Below, one piece after another: positions 44,420 to 52,120 of a stretch of 64,000 bases of DNA. The notes under the pieces were generated by a model, which saw only the letters and a list, made by a program, of their open reading frames with translations, did no database searches and was not told the origin of the DNA. Made by a program: the position numbers and the translations under genes. Positions within the stretch are counted from its first letter, which is position 1, and each line of letters opens with the position of its first letter. The DNA is from CALNYZ01 sp942490945 (lineage in GTDB: Bacteria; Pseudomonadota; Gammaproteobacteria; UBA6429; Thiohalophilaceae), in contig CALNYZ010000044.1 of NCBI GenBank assembly GCA_942490945.1, positions 892,024 to 956,023 on the forward strand, in the 5' to 3' direction.

Positions 44420-45613
44420 ATGCGAATTCTTGGAATCTCTGCTTTTTATCACGACAGCGCTGCGGCCCTGCTGGCCGATGGCGAAATTGTGGCCGCCGCC
44501 CAGGAGGAACGGTTCACCCGGAAGAAGCACGACTCCGGTTTCCCGCACCGGGCCATTGAGTTCTGCCTGGAGCAGGCAGGGGTGACCATTGATAAAATCG
44601 ATTTCATCGTTTTTTATGACAAACCCTTCCTGAAATTCGAGCGGCTCCTAGAAACCTACCTGGCGTTTGCGCCCAGGGGGTTTGTGTCGTTTCAAAAAGC
44701 CATCCCCGTCTGGCTCAAGGAAAAGCTGTTTCAGAAAAAACTCCTGCAGGATGAGATCAAAAAGCTGGGACTGGAGGGCGATCTTGAAAAACGCCTGCTG
44801 TTTTCCGAGCACCACCTGAGCCACGCCGCAAGCGCTTTTTTTGCCTCCCCTTTTGAGGAAGCGGCTGTGCTGACGATGGACGGTGTCGGCGAATGGGCCA
44901 CCACCTCCTTTGGCCACGGCAAGGGCAATGACCTTAAAATGATCCGGGAAATCCATTTTCCCCATTCGCTTGGCCTGCTCTATTCCGCATTTACCTATTA
45001 CACCGGATTCAAGGTCAACAGCGGCGAATACAAGGTCATGGGCCTGGCCCCCTATGGGGAACCGAAATACACCGACAAGATCATGGAACACCTCGTCGAC
45101 CTGAAAGAAGACGGATCGTTTCGGCTGGACCTGTCTTATTTCAATTATTGCACCGGCCTGACCATGACCAACCAGAAGTTCCATGACCTGTTCGGCGGCC
45201 GGCCGCGAAAGGCGGATACGGACCTGCTGGACCAGCGGCACATGGACCTGGCCGCATCGGTGCAGGAGGCGACGGAAAGAATTGTGATTCAACTGGCCGG
45301 TTCGATCCAAAAGGAAACCGGGCTGAAGAACCTGTGTCTGGCCGGAGGGGTGGCGTTGAATTGCGTCGCCAACGGCAAGCTTCTCCGCAAGAAATTTTTT
45401 GATAATATCTGGATCCAGCCCGCGGCGGGTGACGCCGGGGGGGCTCTGGGCGCGGCTCTGGCGGGGCACCACCTGTTCAAGAGTCAGCCGCGCAAACTGA
45501 CTCCCGGGAAAGATTTCATGCGCGGGTCTTACCTCGGGCCCGAGTTTTCACAGGAAGACATTCAGAACCGGCTGGAAGCCGTCGGCGCCCAGTTCAGCGT
45601 TCTCGACCCCTGA
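44420..45613 (+). CDS. carbamoyltransferase, NodU/SxtI-like, N-terminal part (frame interrupted)
   Basis: 397 residues ending at TGA 45611-45613. It contains the HypF/TobZ-like metal-binding core: GISAFYHDSAAALLADGEIVAAAQEERFTRKKHD, the HHLSHAASAFFASPF motif, VLTMDGVGEW, NSGEYKVMGLAPYGEP, and LAGGVALNCVANGKL with AAGDAGGALGAAL. The family transfers a carbamoyl group from carbamoyl phosphate. It should continue for about 210 more residues, which are encoded from 45618 in the next frame. The break is at a CCCC-TGA; see findings. Confidence 0.85.
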   Translation: MRILGISAFYHDSAAALLADGEIVAAAQEERFTRKKHDSGFPHRAIEFCLEQAGVTIDKIDFIVFYDKPFLKFERLLETYLAFAPRGFVSFQKAIPVWLKEKLFQKKLLQDEIKKLGLEGDLEKRLLFSEHHLSHAASAFFASPFEEAAVLTMDGVGEWATTSFGHGKGNDLKMIREIHFPHSLGLLYSAFTYYTGFKVNSGEYKVMGLAPYGEPKYTDKIMEHLVDLKEDGSFRLDLSYFNYCTGLTMTNQKFHDLFGGRPRKADTDLLDQRHMDLAASVQEATERIVIQLAGSIQKETGLKNLCLAGGVALNCVANGKLLRKKFFDNIWIQPAAGDAGGALGAALAGHHLFKSQPRKLTPGKDFMRGSYLGPEFSQEDIQNRLEAVGAQFSVLDP

Positions 45614-45617
45614 CAGT

Positions 45618-46259
45618 ATGATCGACCAGTGCGCCCGCGCTCTGGCGGATGAAAAAGCCATCGGCTGGTTTCAGGGGCGGATGGAGTTCGGCCCGCGTGC
45701 CCTCGGTGGCCGCTCAATCCTGGGCGATGCCCGGTCCCCGGCCATGCAGTCCGTCCTGAACCTGAAAGTGAAGTTCCGCGAATCCTTTCGTCCGTTTGCG
45801 CCTTCCGTTCTGCGCGAGGATGTGGCCGAATGGTTCGATATCAATGAAGACAGCCCGTACATGTTGCTGGTGGCCGACGTGGTAGAGGGCCGGCGCATTC
45901 CCATGACGGAAGAACAGAAACAGCTGTTCGGGATCGAAAAGCTCAATGTCCCAAGGTCGGATATCCCGGCGGTCACGCATGTCGACTATTCGGCGCGCAT
46001 CCAGACCGTGCACGCGGACACCAACCCGGCCTATCACAGCCTGATCTCCCGTTTCAAGGCGCTCACCGGTTGCCCGGTCATCGTCAACACCAGTTTCAAC
46101 GTGCGCGGCGAACCGATCGTCGGGACTCCGGAAGACGCGTTCCGCTGTTTCATGGGAACCGACCTGGATGTTCTGGCTGTTGGCGGTTGTATTCTGCTCA
46201 AGGAAGAACAGGATCCCTCACTCAAACTGAATTACGCCGAAGCCTTCGAGCTCGACTGA
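45618..46259 (+). CDS. carbamoyltransferase, C-terminal part (frame interrupted)
   Basis: 213 residues: the C-terminal carbamoyltransferase domain, with GWFQGRMEFGPRALGGRSIL, KFRESFRPFAPSVLREDVAEWF, and FNVRGEPIVGTPEDAF. The domain supplies the ATP or carbamoyl-adenylate binding part. Its sequence continues directly from the N-terminal ORF if one C is removed from 45607-45610 or if the ribosome shifts +1 at CCC-TGA, giving LDPDSMIDQ. The ATG at 45618 is probably not a true start. Nine bases after its stop the coaX gene begins. Confidence 0.85.
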   Translation: MIDQCARALADEKAIGWFQGRMEFGPRALGGRSILGDARSPAMQSVLNLKVKFRESFRPFAPSVLREDVAEWFDINEDSPYMLLVADVVEGRRIPMTEEQKQLFGIEKLNVPRSDIPAVTHVDYSARIQTVHADTNPAYHSLISRFKALTGCPVIVNTSFNVRGEPIVGTPEDAFRCFMGTDLDVLAVGGCILLKEEQDPSLKLNYAEAFELD

Positions 46260-46268
46260 CCCCCGGCC

Positions 46269-47036
46269 ATGTTGCTTGCAGTCGACATCGGGAACACCAA
46301 CATCGTGTTCGGGCTCTTCCGGAACGGCCAGTTGCAAATGCACTGGCGCATCCGCACGGAACGTAACCGCACCACCGATGAGTACTGGGTGCTGGTACAG
46401 GAATTCATTCGCCTGAACTCAGCCGATCCCGAAATCATCGACGCGCTCATCCTGTCCTGCGTCGTGCCCCCGCTGGTCCCTGTCTTTGAAGAGTTGTCCC
46501 GCAAATTTTTCGACACTGAGGCACTCGTCGTCGGGCCGGGAATCAAGACCGGCATTCCCATTCTCTACAAAAACCCGCTCGAGGTGGGGGCCGACCGCAT
46601 TGTCAATGCCGTGGCGGGGTTTGAAAAATATGGAGGGCCCTTGATCCTGGTGGACTTTGGCACCGCCACCACGTTTGACGCGGTGTCGTCCAGGGGCGAA
46701 TACCTGGGCGGGGCCATCGCACCCGGAATCCGGATTTCCCTTGAGGCGTTGTTCAGCAACACCGCCAAGTTGTCACCGGTGGACCTGGCTGTGCCGGAAC
46801 GGGTGATCGGACGCTCGACCATGGAAAGCATTCAATCGGGAACGGTGTACGGCTTTGTTGGCATGATCGACAGTATCGTCGAGAGAATGCAGAAGGAAAT
46901 GGAATCGAAGGCCAAGGTAGTGGGAACGGGCGGATTGATCCGCGTCATTGGCCAGCAGGTGAAATCAATCGAACTGGTGGACGAATTCCTGACCCTGGAT
47001 GGACTGCACCTGATTTACCAGCGCAACCGAAAGTAA
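46269..47036 (+). CDS. coaX: type III pantothenate kinase
   Basis: 255 residues, the expected size for CoaX. It phosphorylates pantothenate, the first step of coenzyme A synthesis. Motifs: MLLAVDIGNTNIVFGLF (P-loop-like phosphate motif), RNRTTDEYW, GADRIVNAVAGFEKYGGP, LVDFGTATTFDAV and GGAIAPGIRISLEALF, and GTGGLI near the C-terminus. The ATG at 46269 lies nine bases after the carbamoyltransferase stop, so it may share its promoter. It ends beside the structured repeat at 47083-47162. Confidence 0.96.
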   Translation: MLLAVDIGNTNIVFGLFRNGQLQMHWRIRTERNRTTDEYWVLVQEFIRLNSADPEIIDALILSCVVPPLVPVFEELSRKFFDTEALVVGPGIKTGIPILYKNPLEVGADRIVNAVAGFEKYGGPLILVDFGTATTFDAVSSRGEYLGGAIAPGIRISLEALFSNTAKLSPVDLAVPERVIGRSTMESIQSGTVYGFVGMIDSIVERMQKEMESKAKVVGTGGLIRVIGQQVKSIELVDEFLTLDGLHLIYQRNRK

Positions 47037-47082
47037 AATGAAGTGGGAAGGTTTCTGAGGGACCGGATAAAAAAAAGGACGC

Positions 47083-47162
47083 ACCGATTTTTCCGTTGGA
47101 GGAGGGCAGTGAATCCCAGGGGAGAGGAGGAACCCTGGGATAATTTCTACGGAAAAACCGGT
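47083..47162. terminator. nested inverted repeat between convergent coaX and the TusA-like gene
   Basis: Outer arms ACCGATTTTTCCGT (47083-47096) and ACGGAAAAACCGGT (47149-47162) pair with a single mismatch. Inside them ATCCCAGGG (47113-47121) and CCCTGGGAT (47133-47141) form a perfect 9-bp stem. The element sits between the two stops (47036 and 47176), so a bidirectional terminator is likely, although no clean T-tract follows the inner stem. Confidence 0.5.
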
Positions 47163-47175
47163 GGTCCCGTGACAA

Positions 47176-47430
47176 TCAGTGCTTTTTATTTTTGAGCCGG
47201 GCAACCTTGGTGATGAACATTCGGATCAGCCCATCGCCTTCATCCACATTGGAGACTTTGTATCCACGTGAAGAGGCCCAGTCGCGAAACGCTTCGGAAA
47301 AGTTTTTCTTCTGATCCAGAATGATTTCCAACATTCCGTTCGTCTTCACATCATTGACCGCTTCATTGGTCATATTGAATGCATTGAAGAAAGACAGGCC
47401 GCGAATATCGAGTGTCTTGAACACGGTCAT
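47176..47430 (-). CDS. TusA/SirA-like protein lacking the catalytic cysteine
   Basis: From the ATG at 47430 (AGGAGG upstream) 84 residues. The fold is TusA/YhhP-like: TLDIRGLSFFNAFNMTNEAV, then GMLEIILDQKKNFSEAFRDWASSRGYKV and a final beta-strand MFITKV. In sulfur-transferring TusA the loop is GLxCPxP with the reactive Cys; here it is GLSFFNAF, so sulfur transfer is not expected. A regulatory or structural role is more likely. A start at 47448 is an alternative. Confidence 0.75.
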   Translation of the reverse strand: MTVFKTLDIRGLSFFNAFNMTNEAVNDVKTNGMLEIILDQKKNFSEAFRDWASSRGYKVSNVDEGDGLIRMFITKVARLKNKKH

Positions 47431-47502
47431 GGCCTTCCCTCCTTTCATTAAGGTTCATATTCAGGCGGTCAACGCTCTTTTGACCTGTAGCCAATATAGA
47501 AC

Positions 47503-47552
47503 CCGAACATTAAATTTGCGTTAACGCTTTATTAATTTTTATTAATGTTCGG
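47503..47552. repeat. 11-bp inverted repeat with inner palindrome in a divergent promoter region
   Basis: CCGAACATTAA (47503-47513) and TTAATGTTCGG (47542-47552) are perfect reverse complements 28 bases apart. The 10-bp palindrome GCGTTAACGC lies between them (47518-47527). The sequence is AT-rich and lies between the divergent starts 47430 and 47696, as an operator or a cruciform-forming site would. The bound protein is unknown. Confidence 0.6.
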
Positions 47553-47695
47553 AGCCATTCAAAACCTTTTTGTTTACAATGGGTTATGATTGCGGGGTTG
47601 GGCCGGGGGGAGTGCGGCTGGTAAAATAAACGTTCTTTAGGCGAATTAATACTTATTTTCAGGCGGCGGGCCGTCTGTCGGGATAGGAGGCAACA

Positions 47696-48637
47696 GTGGC
47701 GATCAGAAGTGATGGGGATTCGGTCTATGAATCCAGCGAACCCGGTTTTGAGGAAAAAAAGGCAACCCTGTTTGGTGAACTGGAGGCCCAGTTGAAGCAG
47801 GACTCAACGGTCCTTGCTTTTTCCGGTCGCCATTTTGGCGCGGATGAAACGAAAATTCTGGTCAGCTATCCCAACCTCCAGACAGTCACCCGGCTGGATC
47901 TGCGGGACAACCAGTTGGGGCTTCCGGAAATGAAACTGCTGTTTGAGGCGGAAAGCCTTTCCGGCCTGATCGACCTGGACCTGTCGATCAATTTCGTCAC
48001 CACCGAGGCGGTTGTTGAAATCGCAGAATCTCCGGAGGTGAAAATGACTCACCTCAAGGCCCTGTCACTGGAAGACAACCGGCTGAAGGATCCGGCCGGA
48101 GTCGCGCTGGCGCAATCGAAAAACTTTGCCGACCTGGAATGGCTCAACCTGAGCTGGAATGAGATCGGTCCGGAAACGGCGCGGGCGATGGGACAAAGTT
48201 CCACCCTGACGCACCTCAAGTTTCTCAATCTCGAACGCAATTATGTGGGTGAAGAAGGCGGTGGCGCGTTGTTCGATGGGGCGGGGCTCCAGTCCCTGGA
48301 GGCGCTCAACCTGGCGGGCAACCGCATGAACGACGAGGGAGTGATCGCATTCGCGCAGTCCAACATCGCGCCGGGTCTCAAAACCCTGTGGTTGACCAAC
48401 AACGCCATCGACGAGGAAGGCGCGAAGGCGCTGGGGGAATCCGAACACTTGAAAGCGCTGGAGACCTTGTACATCGGCCGCAACTATTTCAAGGATTACG
48501 GCGCCAAAATATTATTTGAGCACACCGCACTGCCGAATCTGAAAAACCTGGTCCTGCGTGAGGAAATGAGTGAGGAAACCGGGTTCGTGAATTATTCTCG
48601 CCCCGAGTTGTTGCGTCCGGAAGCCGAGGCCGGCTAG
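47696..48637 (+). CDS. leucine-rich repeat protein (RNI type)
   Basis: 313 residues with about nine ribonuclease-inhibitor-type repeats of 24-28 residues. Examples: LTRLDLRDNQLGLPEMKLLF (with variants), LDLSINFVTTEAVVEIAES, LNLSWNEIGPETARAMGQ, LNLERNYVGEEGGGALFDG, and LWLTNNAIDEEGAKALGES. The start is GTG at 47696 with GGAGG upstream. No signal peptide is visible. It may act in protein binding. The neighbouring LRR genes at 48783 and 50620 share the style. Confidence 0.85.
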   Translation: MAIRSDGDSVYESSEPGFEEKKATLFGELEAQLKQDSTVLAFSGRHFGADETKILVSYPNLQTVTRLDLRDNQLGLPEMKLLFEAESLSGLIDLDLSINFVTTEAVVEIAESPEVKMTHLKALSLEDNRLKDPAGVALAQSKNFADLEWLNLSWNEIGPETARAMGQSSTLTHLKFLNLERNYVGEEGGGALFDGAGLQSLEALNLAGNRMNDEGVIAFAQSNIAPGLKTLWLTNNAIDEEGAKALGESEHLKALETLYIGRNYFKDYGAKILFEHTALPNLKNLVLREEMSEETGFVNYSRPELLRPEAEAG

Positions 48638-48782
48638 CGCCTGGTTTTGTCGGGTGGCGGTTGTTCCATGGTTGAACAGCCCCTTGCCTGCAGACACCCG
48701 GTTCCCTTGGAAAACCTTCAGGGTTGCCACGTCAGGGCGGTGTTGTGTCAGGGGCGAAGGGTTCTTGTGGGGTTCTGGTCGC

Positions 48783-49451
48783 TTAGAATATCTTCAGGGT
48801 TTTCAGGTTGACCAGTTTTTTCGATTGCCGCACGGCCTCCCGCGCTTCTTCGGATTTGATCCGGTTGCCCCCCAGGTGCAGATACGTCAGGCTCGCCAGA
48901 TTGTCCGAGTCGGCAATGGCCAACGCCCCTTCTTCCCCGACGCGGTTGTCGACCAGACTGAAATAGTCGACCTTTGTCAGCCAGGGGGAGGTGGCCAGCG
49001 CCTTCGCGCCTTCCGGGCCGATGCCGTTACACTCCAGATTCAGCGAGGTGACGTTGCGGAATTTTTGAGACTGCGCGATCATGCGCGCCCCCTCGTCGCC
49101 CAGTTCATTCGAACCCAGTTGCAGGTATTCGATGTCCTGGAAGTATTTTGAATCAAGGAGGATTTGCAGGGCCTCGGGGGTGAGGCCGTTGTGGGTGATG
49201 ATGATGCTGGTGACCTTCGAGACCGGTTCGAAATCGGCAATCAGCCGGGCCAGTTCGATGGCGTGGTTCTCTTCCTTTTTTCCGTGTTTGGAAAAAACGT
49301 AGGCGTCCTGGACTTTCAGGACCTTTTTGTCCTTGATGCATTCATACAGCGCCTTCTGCCGGGGGGTGAACTGGTCGCCCACATCGCCATAATTGGTGCC
49401 GTCGTTGACCAGCTTTTCCCAGTCTTTGGGCGAGAAAACCGGTTTTTTCAA
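48783..49451 (-). CDS. leucine-rich repeat protein (RNI type)
   Basis: 222 residues. The first 65 residues are not LRR (KPVFSPKDWEKLVNDG...). Repeats follow: IIITHNGLTPEALQILLDS, LQLGSNELGDEGARMIAQS, LNLECNGIGPEGAKALATS, FSLVDNRVGEEGALAIADS, LHLGGNRIKSEEAREAV. The start is TTG at 49451 with TAGGA close upstream, overlapping the end of the Sel1 gene by its SD. The two are co-transcribed. The function is unknown. Confidence 0.85.
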   Translation of the reverse strand: MKKPVFSPKDWEKLVNDGTNYGDVGDQFTPRQKALYECIKDKKVLKVQDAYVFSKHGKKEENHAIELARLIADFEPVSKVTSIIITHNGLTPEALQILLDSKYFQDIEYLQLGSNELGDEGARMIAQSQKFRNVTSLNLECNGIGPEGAKALATSPWLTKVDYFSLVDNRVGEEGALAIADSDNLASLTYLHLGGNRIKSEEAREAVRQSKKLVNLKTLKIF

Positions 49452-49453
49452 TC

Positions 49454-49930
49454 CTAATTCTCCAGTACTTTTATGTTCTCACAGCCCATGGGGTTGCCCA
49501 GGTCACAGGCTTTTTTGTAATATTTTTTTGCCGCGCTGGCGCGGCCTTCCCGGTATTTCAGGCTTCCCAGGTTGAAGCAGGCGTTGCTTTCATCTTCGTC
49601 GCAGGCTTTTTTAAAAAACTTGGCCGCTTCCTTCCAGGCCTTGCTGTACTGTGCACCCTGCATCTGGGTCAGAATCCCGGCGTTGTTGCAACCCGTGATC
49701 CAGCCTCCCTCGCACGACTTCTTGTAATAAACGAGGGCTTTTTTGTTGTCCCGGTCCAGCGTTCTCAGCTTCTCGCCGATGGTAAAACACGCGAAGGAAT
49801 TTCCTCCCTGGCACATTTCTTCGAGTTTTTTGTCGCGCTCGTCCTGGGCAAAGGCCTGGGTTGAGCACAGCAGAAGAAAAAACACGACGGAAAAAAGACA
49901 AGAAACATTCCCTTTGGTTGTGAATTTCAC
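49454..49930 (-). CDS. exported Sel1-like repeat protein
   Basis: 158 residues from a GTG at 49930. The signal peptide ends about 29 (LLLCSTQAFAQ). Cys-containing Sel1/Hcp-like repeats follow: CQGGNSFACFTIGEKL, CEGGWITGCNNAGILTQ, CDEDESNACFNLGSLKYREG, CDLGNPMGCENIKVLE. The paired Cys residues per repeat resemble Helicobacter cysteine-rich Sel1 proteins and suggest disulfide-stabilised periplasmic repeats. It is first in the operon with the LRR gene 48783. Confidence 0.85.
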   Translation of the reverse strand: MKFTTKGNVSCLFSVVFFLLLCSTQAFAQDERDKKLEEMCQGGNSFACFTIGEKLRTLDRDNKKALVYYKKSCEGGWITGCNNAGILTQMQGAQYSKAWKEAAKFFKKACDEDESNACFNLGSLKYREGRASAAKKYYKKACDLGNPMGCENIKVLEN

Positions 49931-50101
49931 GGTGGGCGCCCTTTCTTTTCAAATACCGTTAACTGAATACACCAGGAATTGAGGTTGAGTATATCATAAA
50001 AAAAACAGGCTCTGCCCCCAACGGGGGCTTAAATTGGTCACCTCGCATTCCGTTGCAGGAGAAGTTTGCATCGCCCTGAAAATTCTTATACTCTCTTCCG
50101 C

Positions 50102-50623
50102 ATGAATATTGTCCTCATTGGTTATCGCGGGACCGGAAAGTCGGTGGTTGGCCGGGTATTGGCGCGGTTGCTGAACCGTCCCCTGTTCAGTCTTGACCGG
50201 ATTATAGAAAGTAAAGGCGGTATGCGCATCCCGGAATTTGTCGCGCGCAACGGCTGGCCGAAATTCCGTGAACTGGAATGTGAGGTGGTTGAGGAAACCT
50301 GCCGGAAGGCGAAAAATGCCATCCTCGATTGCGGCGGCGGCGTGGTGCTGGATCATCGGAACGTGGACCGGCTCAAGCGTCACGGTCGGGTGGTCCTGCT
50401 GACGGCAGAGTTCAACATTTTGCTGGAGAGGTTGAACCGCGACCGCAACCGCCCGGCCCTTATGGAAGGCGTCAGTTTTGAAGAGGAGCAAAAGCAGATC
50501 ATGGCCCAGCGTGAAGTCAAGTACAAGGAAGCCGCGCATTTTGTCTGCGACACCACTTATGTCAAACCTGAAGAAACGGCCAATGAAATCATCCGCCATT
50601 TCAAGACAGAAGGGTGGTTATGA
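50102..50623 (+). CDS. aroK: shikimate kinase
   Basis: 173 residues from the ATG at 50102. It phosphorylates shikimate in the aromatic pathway. The Walker A is NIVLIGYRGTGKSVVGRVLA near residue 7. The shikimate-binding part is LDRIIESKGGMRIPEFVARNGWPKFRELE, and the Walker-B-like CGGGVV is present. The lid segment is DRNRPALMEG. The stop overlaps the ATG of the next LRR gene (ATGA at 50620-50623). The upstream start at 50066 lacks SD and is outside the fold. Confidence 0.95.
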   Translation: MNIVLIGYRGTGKSVVGRVLARLLNRPLFSLDRIIESKGGMRIPEFVARNGWPKFRELECEVVEETCRKAKNAILDCGGGVVLDHRNVDRLKRHGRVVLLTAEFNILLERLNRDRNRPALMEGVSFEEEQKQIMAQREVKYKEAAHFVCDTTYVKPEETANEIIRHFKTEGWL

Positions 50624-51432
50624 TCAGCCCGCTTTTTGACAGCCTCCTGCGACACAGCATGACCCTGGTGGAATCCGGCGTCGACAATGCGGATGCCATG
50701 GTGGTGGATGAATCCCGTATGTTTGCTGATGCGGAATCCGGTGAGGAGCCGAAGTTCAAACTGGAGTTGAACGGCAAGGACATCAACCTGGAAGAGCTGG
50801 AGGACCTGGGCGGATGGCCCCGGTTGAAAACCGTCAAGGCGCTCTGGCTCGACGCCAATGAATTTGGTGATGAGGGGGTGGCCCTGCTCGCCGGGTTTCC
50901 CCACCTGGCGCGATTGAATACCCTGTCGCTGGCGAACAACAAGCTGACCGACAAGTCGCTTCAGGCGCTGGCGTCGTCGAAAATGCTGAAAAAACTCCGC
51001 GTGCTGTTTATCCAGTACAACCGATTCGGGCCGGAAGGCATGCAGGCGCTGGCGGAGTCGGAAACATTGAGCGGGCTGGAGACGCTCTACACGAAAATCA
51101 ATCCGCTGGGCGACGAAGGGGTGAAAGCCCTGGCGGCGTCACCCCGACTGCGCTCGCTGAAAGAATTGTATCTGGAGCGGGTGCGCCTGACGCGGGACGG
51201 CCTGGCGGCGTTGTGCGCGTCGCCCATACTTGAAACCGTGGAAAAGCTGTATCTCGGGGACAACGGGCTTGAAGACGACGCGGTGGACCTGATCGCGCAC
51301 AGCGGGCATTTGAAAAGCCTGATCACGCTTGATCTGGGCAAGAACCGAATTCAAATGGATTCCATGGACATCAAGCAACGTCTTCTCGATCAACCCGACC
51401 TGCCGCGTTTTAAGTTTCTGCATTGCGACTGA
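50620..51432 (+). CDS. leucine-rich repeat protein (RNI type)
   Basis: 270 residues from the ATG at 50620, which shares ATGA with the aroK stop, showing translational coupling. Repeats: LWLDANEFGDEGVALLAG, LSLANNKLTDKSLQALASS, LFIQYNRFGPEGMQALAES, LYTKINPLGDEGVKALAAS, LYLERVRLTRDGLAALCAS and LYLGDNGLEDDAVDLIAHS. N-terminal residues 1-65 are outside the repeats. It is the third RNI protein in 4 kb, and the coupling to a metabolic gene has no evident reason. Confidence 0.85.
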   Translation: MISPLFDSLLRHSMTLVESGVDNADAMVVDESRMFADAESGEEPKFKLELNGKDINLEELEDLGGWPRLKTVKALWLDANEFGDEGVALLAGFPHLARLNTLSLANNKLTDKSLQALASSKMLKKLRVLFIQYNRFGPEGMQALAESETLSGLETLYTKINPLGDEGVKALAASPRLRSLKELYLERVRLTRDGLAALCASPILETVEKLYLGDNGLEDDAVDLIAHSGHLKSLITLDLGKNRIQMDSMDIKQRLLDQPDLPRFKFLHCD

Positions 51433-51434
51433 CC

Positions 51435-52064
51435 ATGACCGCGCTGCCCGACCACCGCAAACTGCTGGCGCATTTCAGGCAGTGTGATCCCATGATTGCG
51501 GACATCATGAAAAAGGTCGGGCCGCATCGGCTCCGGCCCGACAACCGGTATTTTCAGGTGCTGGCGCGGGCGATTGTGTCCCAGCAGATATCGACCCGGG
51601 CGGCGGATACAATTTATGCCCGCTTTGCAGGCCTGTTTGCGGGGCGGCGTCCGCGTCCGCAACCCCTGTTGTCCTTGCCGGAGGAACGCCTGCGCGGGGC
51701 CGGTTTGTCCCGTCAGAAAATTGTCTACCTGAAAGATTTGTCACGCCATTTTGAGGAAGGTCACATCCGCCCGCGGCGGTTCCGGGCCATGACCAACCCC
51801 GAGATAATCGAACACCTTGTGCGGGTGAAGGGCATCGGTCAATGGACGGCGGAAATGTTTCTCATCTTTGCGTTGAACCGGCCGGATGTTCTGCCGGTGG
51901 ACGATCTGGGACTGCGTTCTGCCGTGCAGAAAATTTATGGTCTGAAAGCTCAACCCGATGCCCGTAAATTGCGGGCGATCGGCGCCCCCTGGAACCCTTT
52001 TGAGTCGGTCGCGACCTGGTACGCCTGGCAATCCCTCCGACTGAAGGGCGAGTCCACCGGTTAA
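51435..52064 (+). CDS. DNA-3-methyladenine glycosylase II-like (HhH-GPD family)
   Basis: 209 residues. It resembles AlkA-type glycosylases: FQVLARAIVSQQISTRAADTIYARF at the start, the HhH motif LVRVKGIGQWTAEMFLIFAL and the catalytic Asp in LPVDDLGLRSAVQKIYGL (about residue 156). It lacks a C-terminal FeS cluster loop. It removes alkylated bases from DNA. The ATG at 51435 is two bases after the LRR stop, so it is the third gene of the aroK operon. Confidence 0.92.
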   Translation: MTALPDHRKLLAHFRQCDPMIADIMKKVGPHRLRPDNRYFQVLARAIVSQQISTRAADTIYARFAGLFAGRRPRPQPLLSLPEERLRGAGLSRQKIVYLKDLSRHFEEGHIRPRRFRAMTNPEIIEHLVRVKGIGQWTAEMFLIFALNRPDVLPVDDLGLRSAVQKIYGLKAQPDARKLRAIGAPWNPFESVATWYAWQSLRLKGESTG

Positions 52065-52120
52065 CTGGAGCCAGTCGGCGATGCGGGTATTACATTCTGA
52101 ACAATTTTTACTGGAGGTCG

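Noticed and set aside
44648..45472. 274-codon minus-strand frame
   Set aside because: Mirror of carbamoyltransferase, whose motifs are clear on the plus strand.
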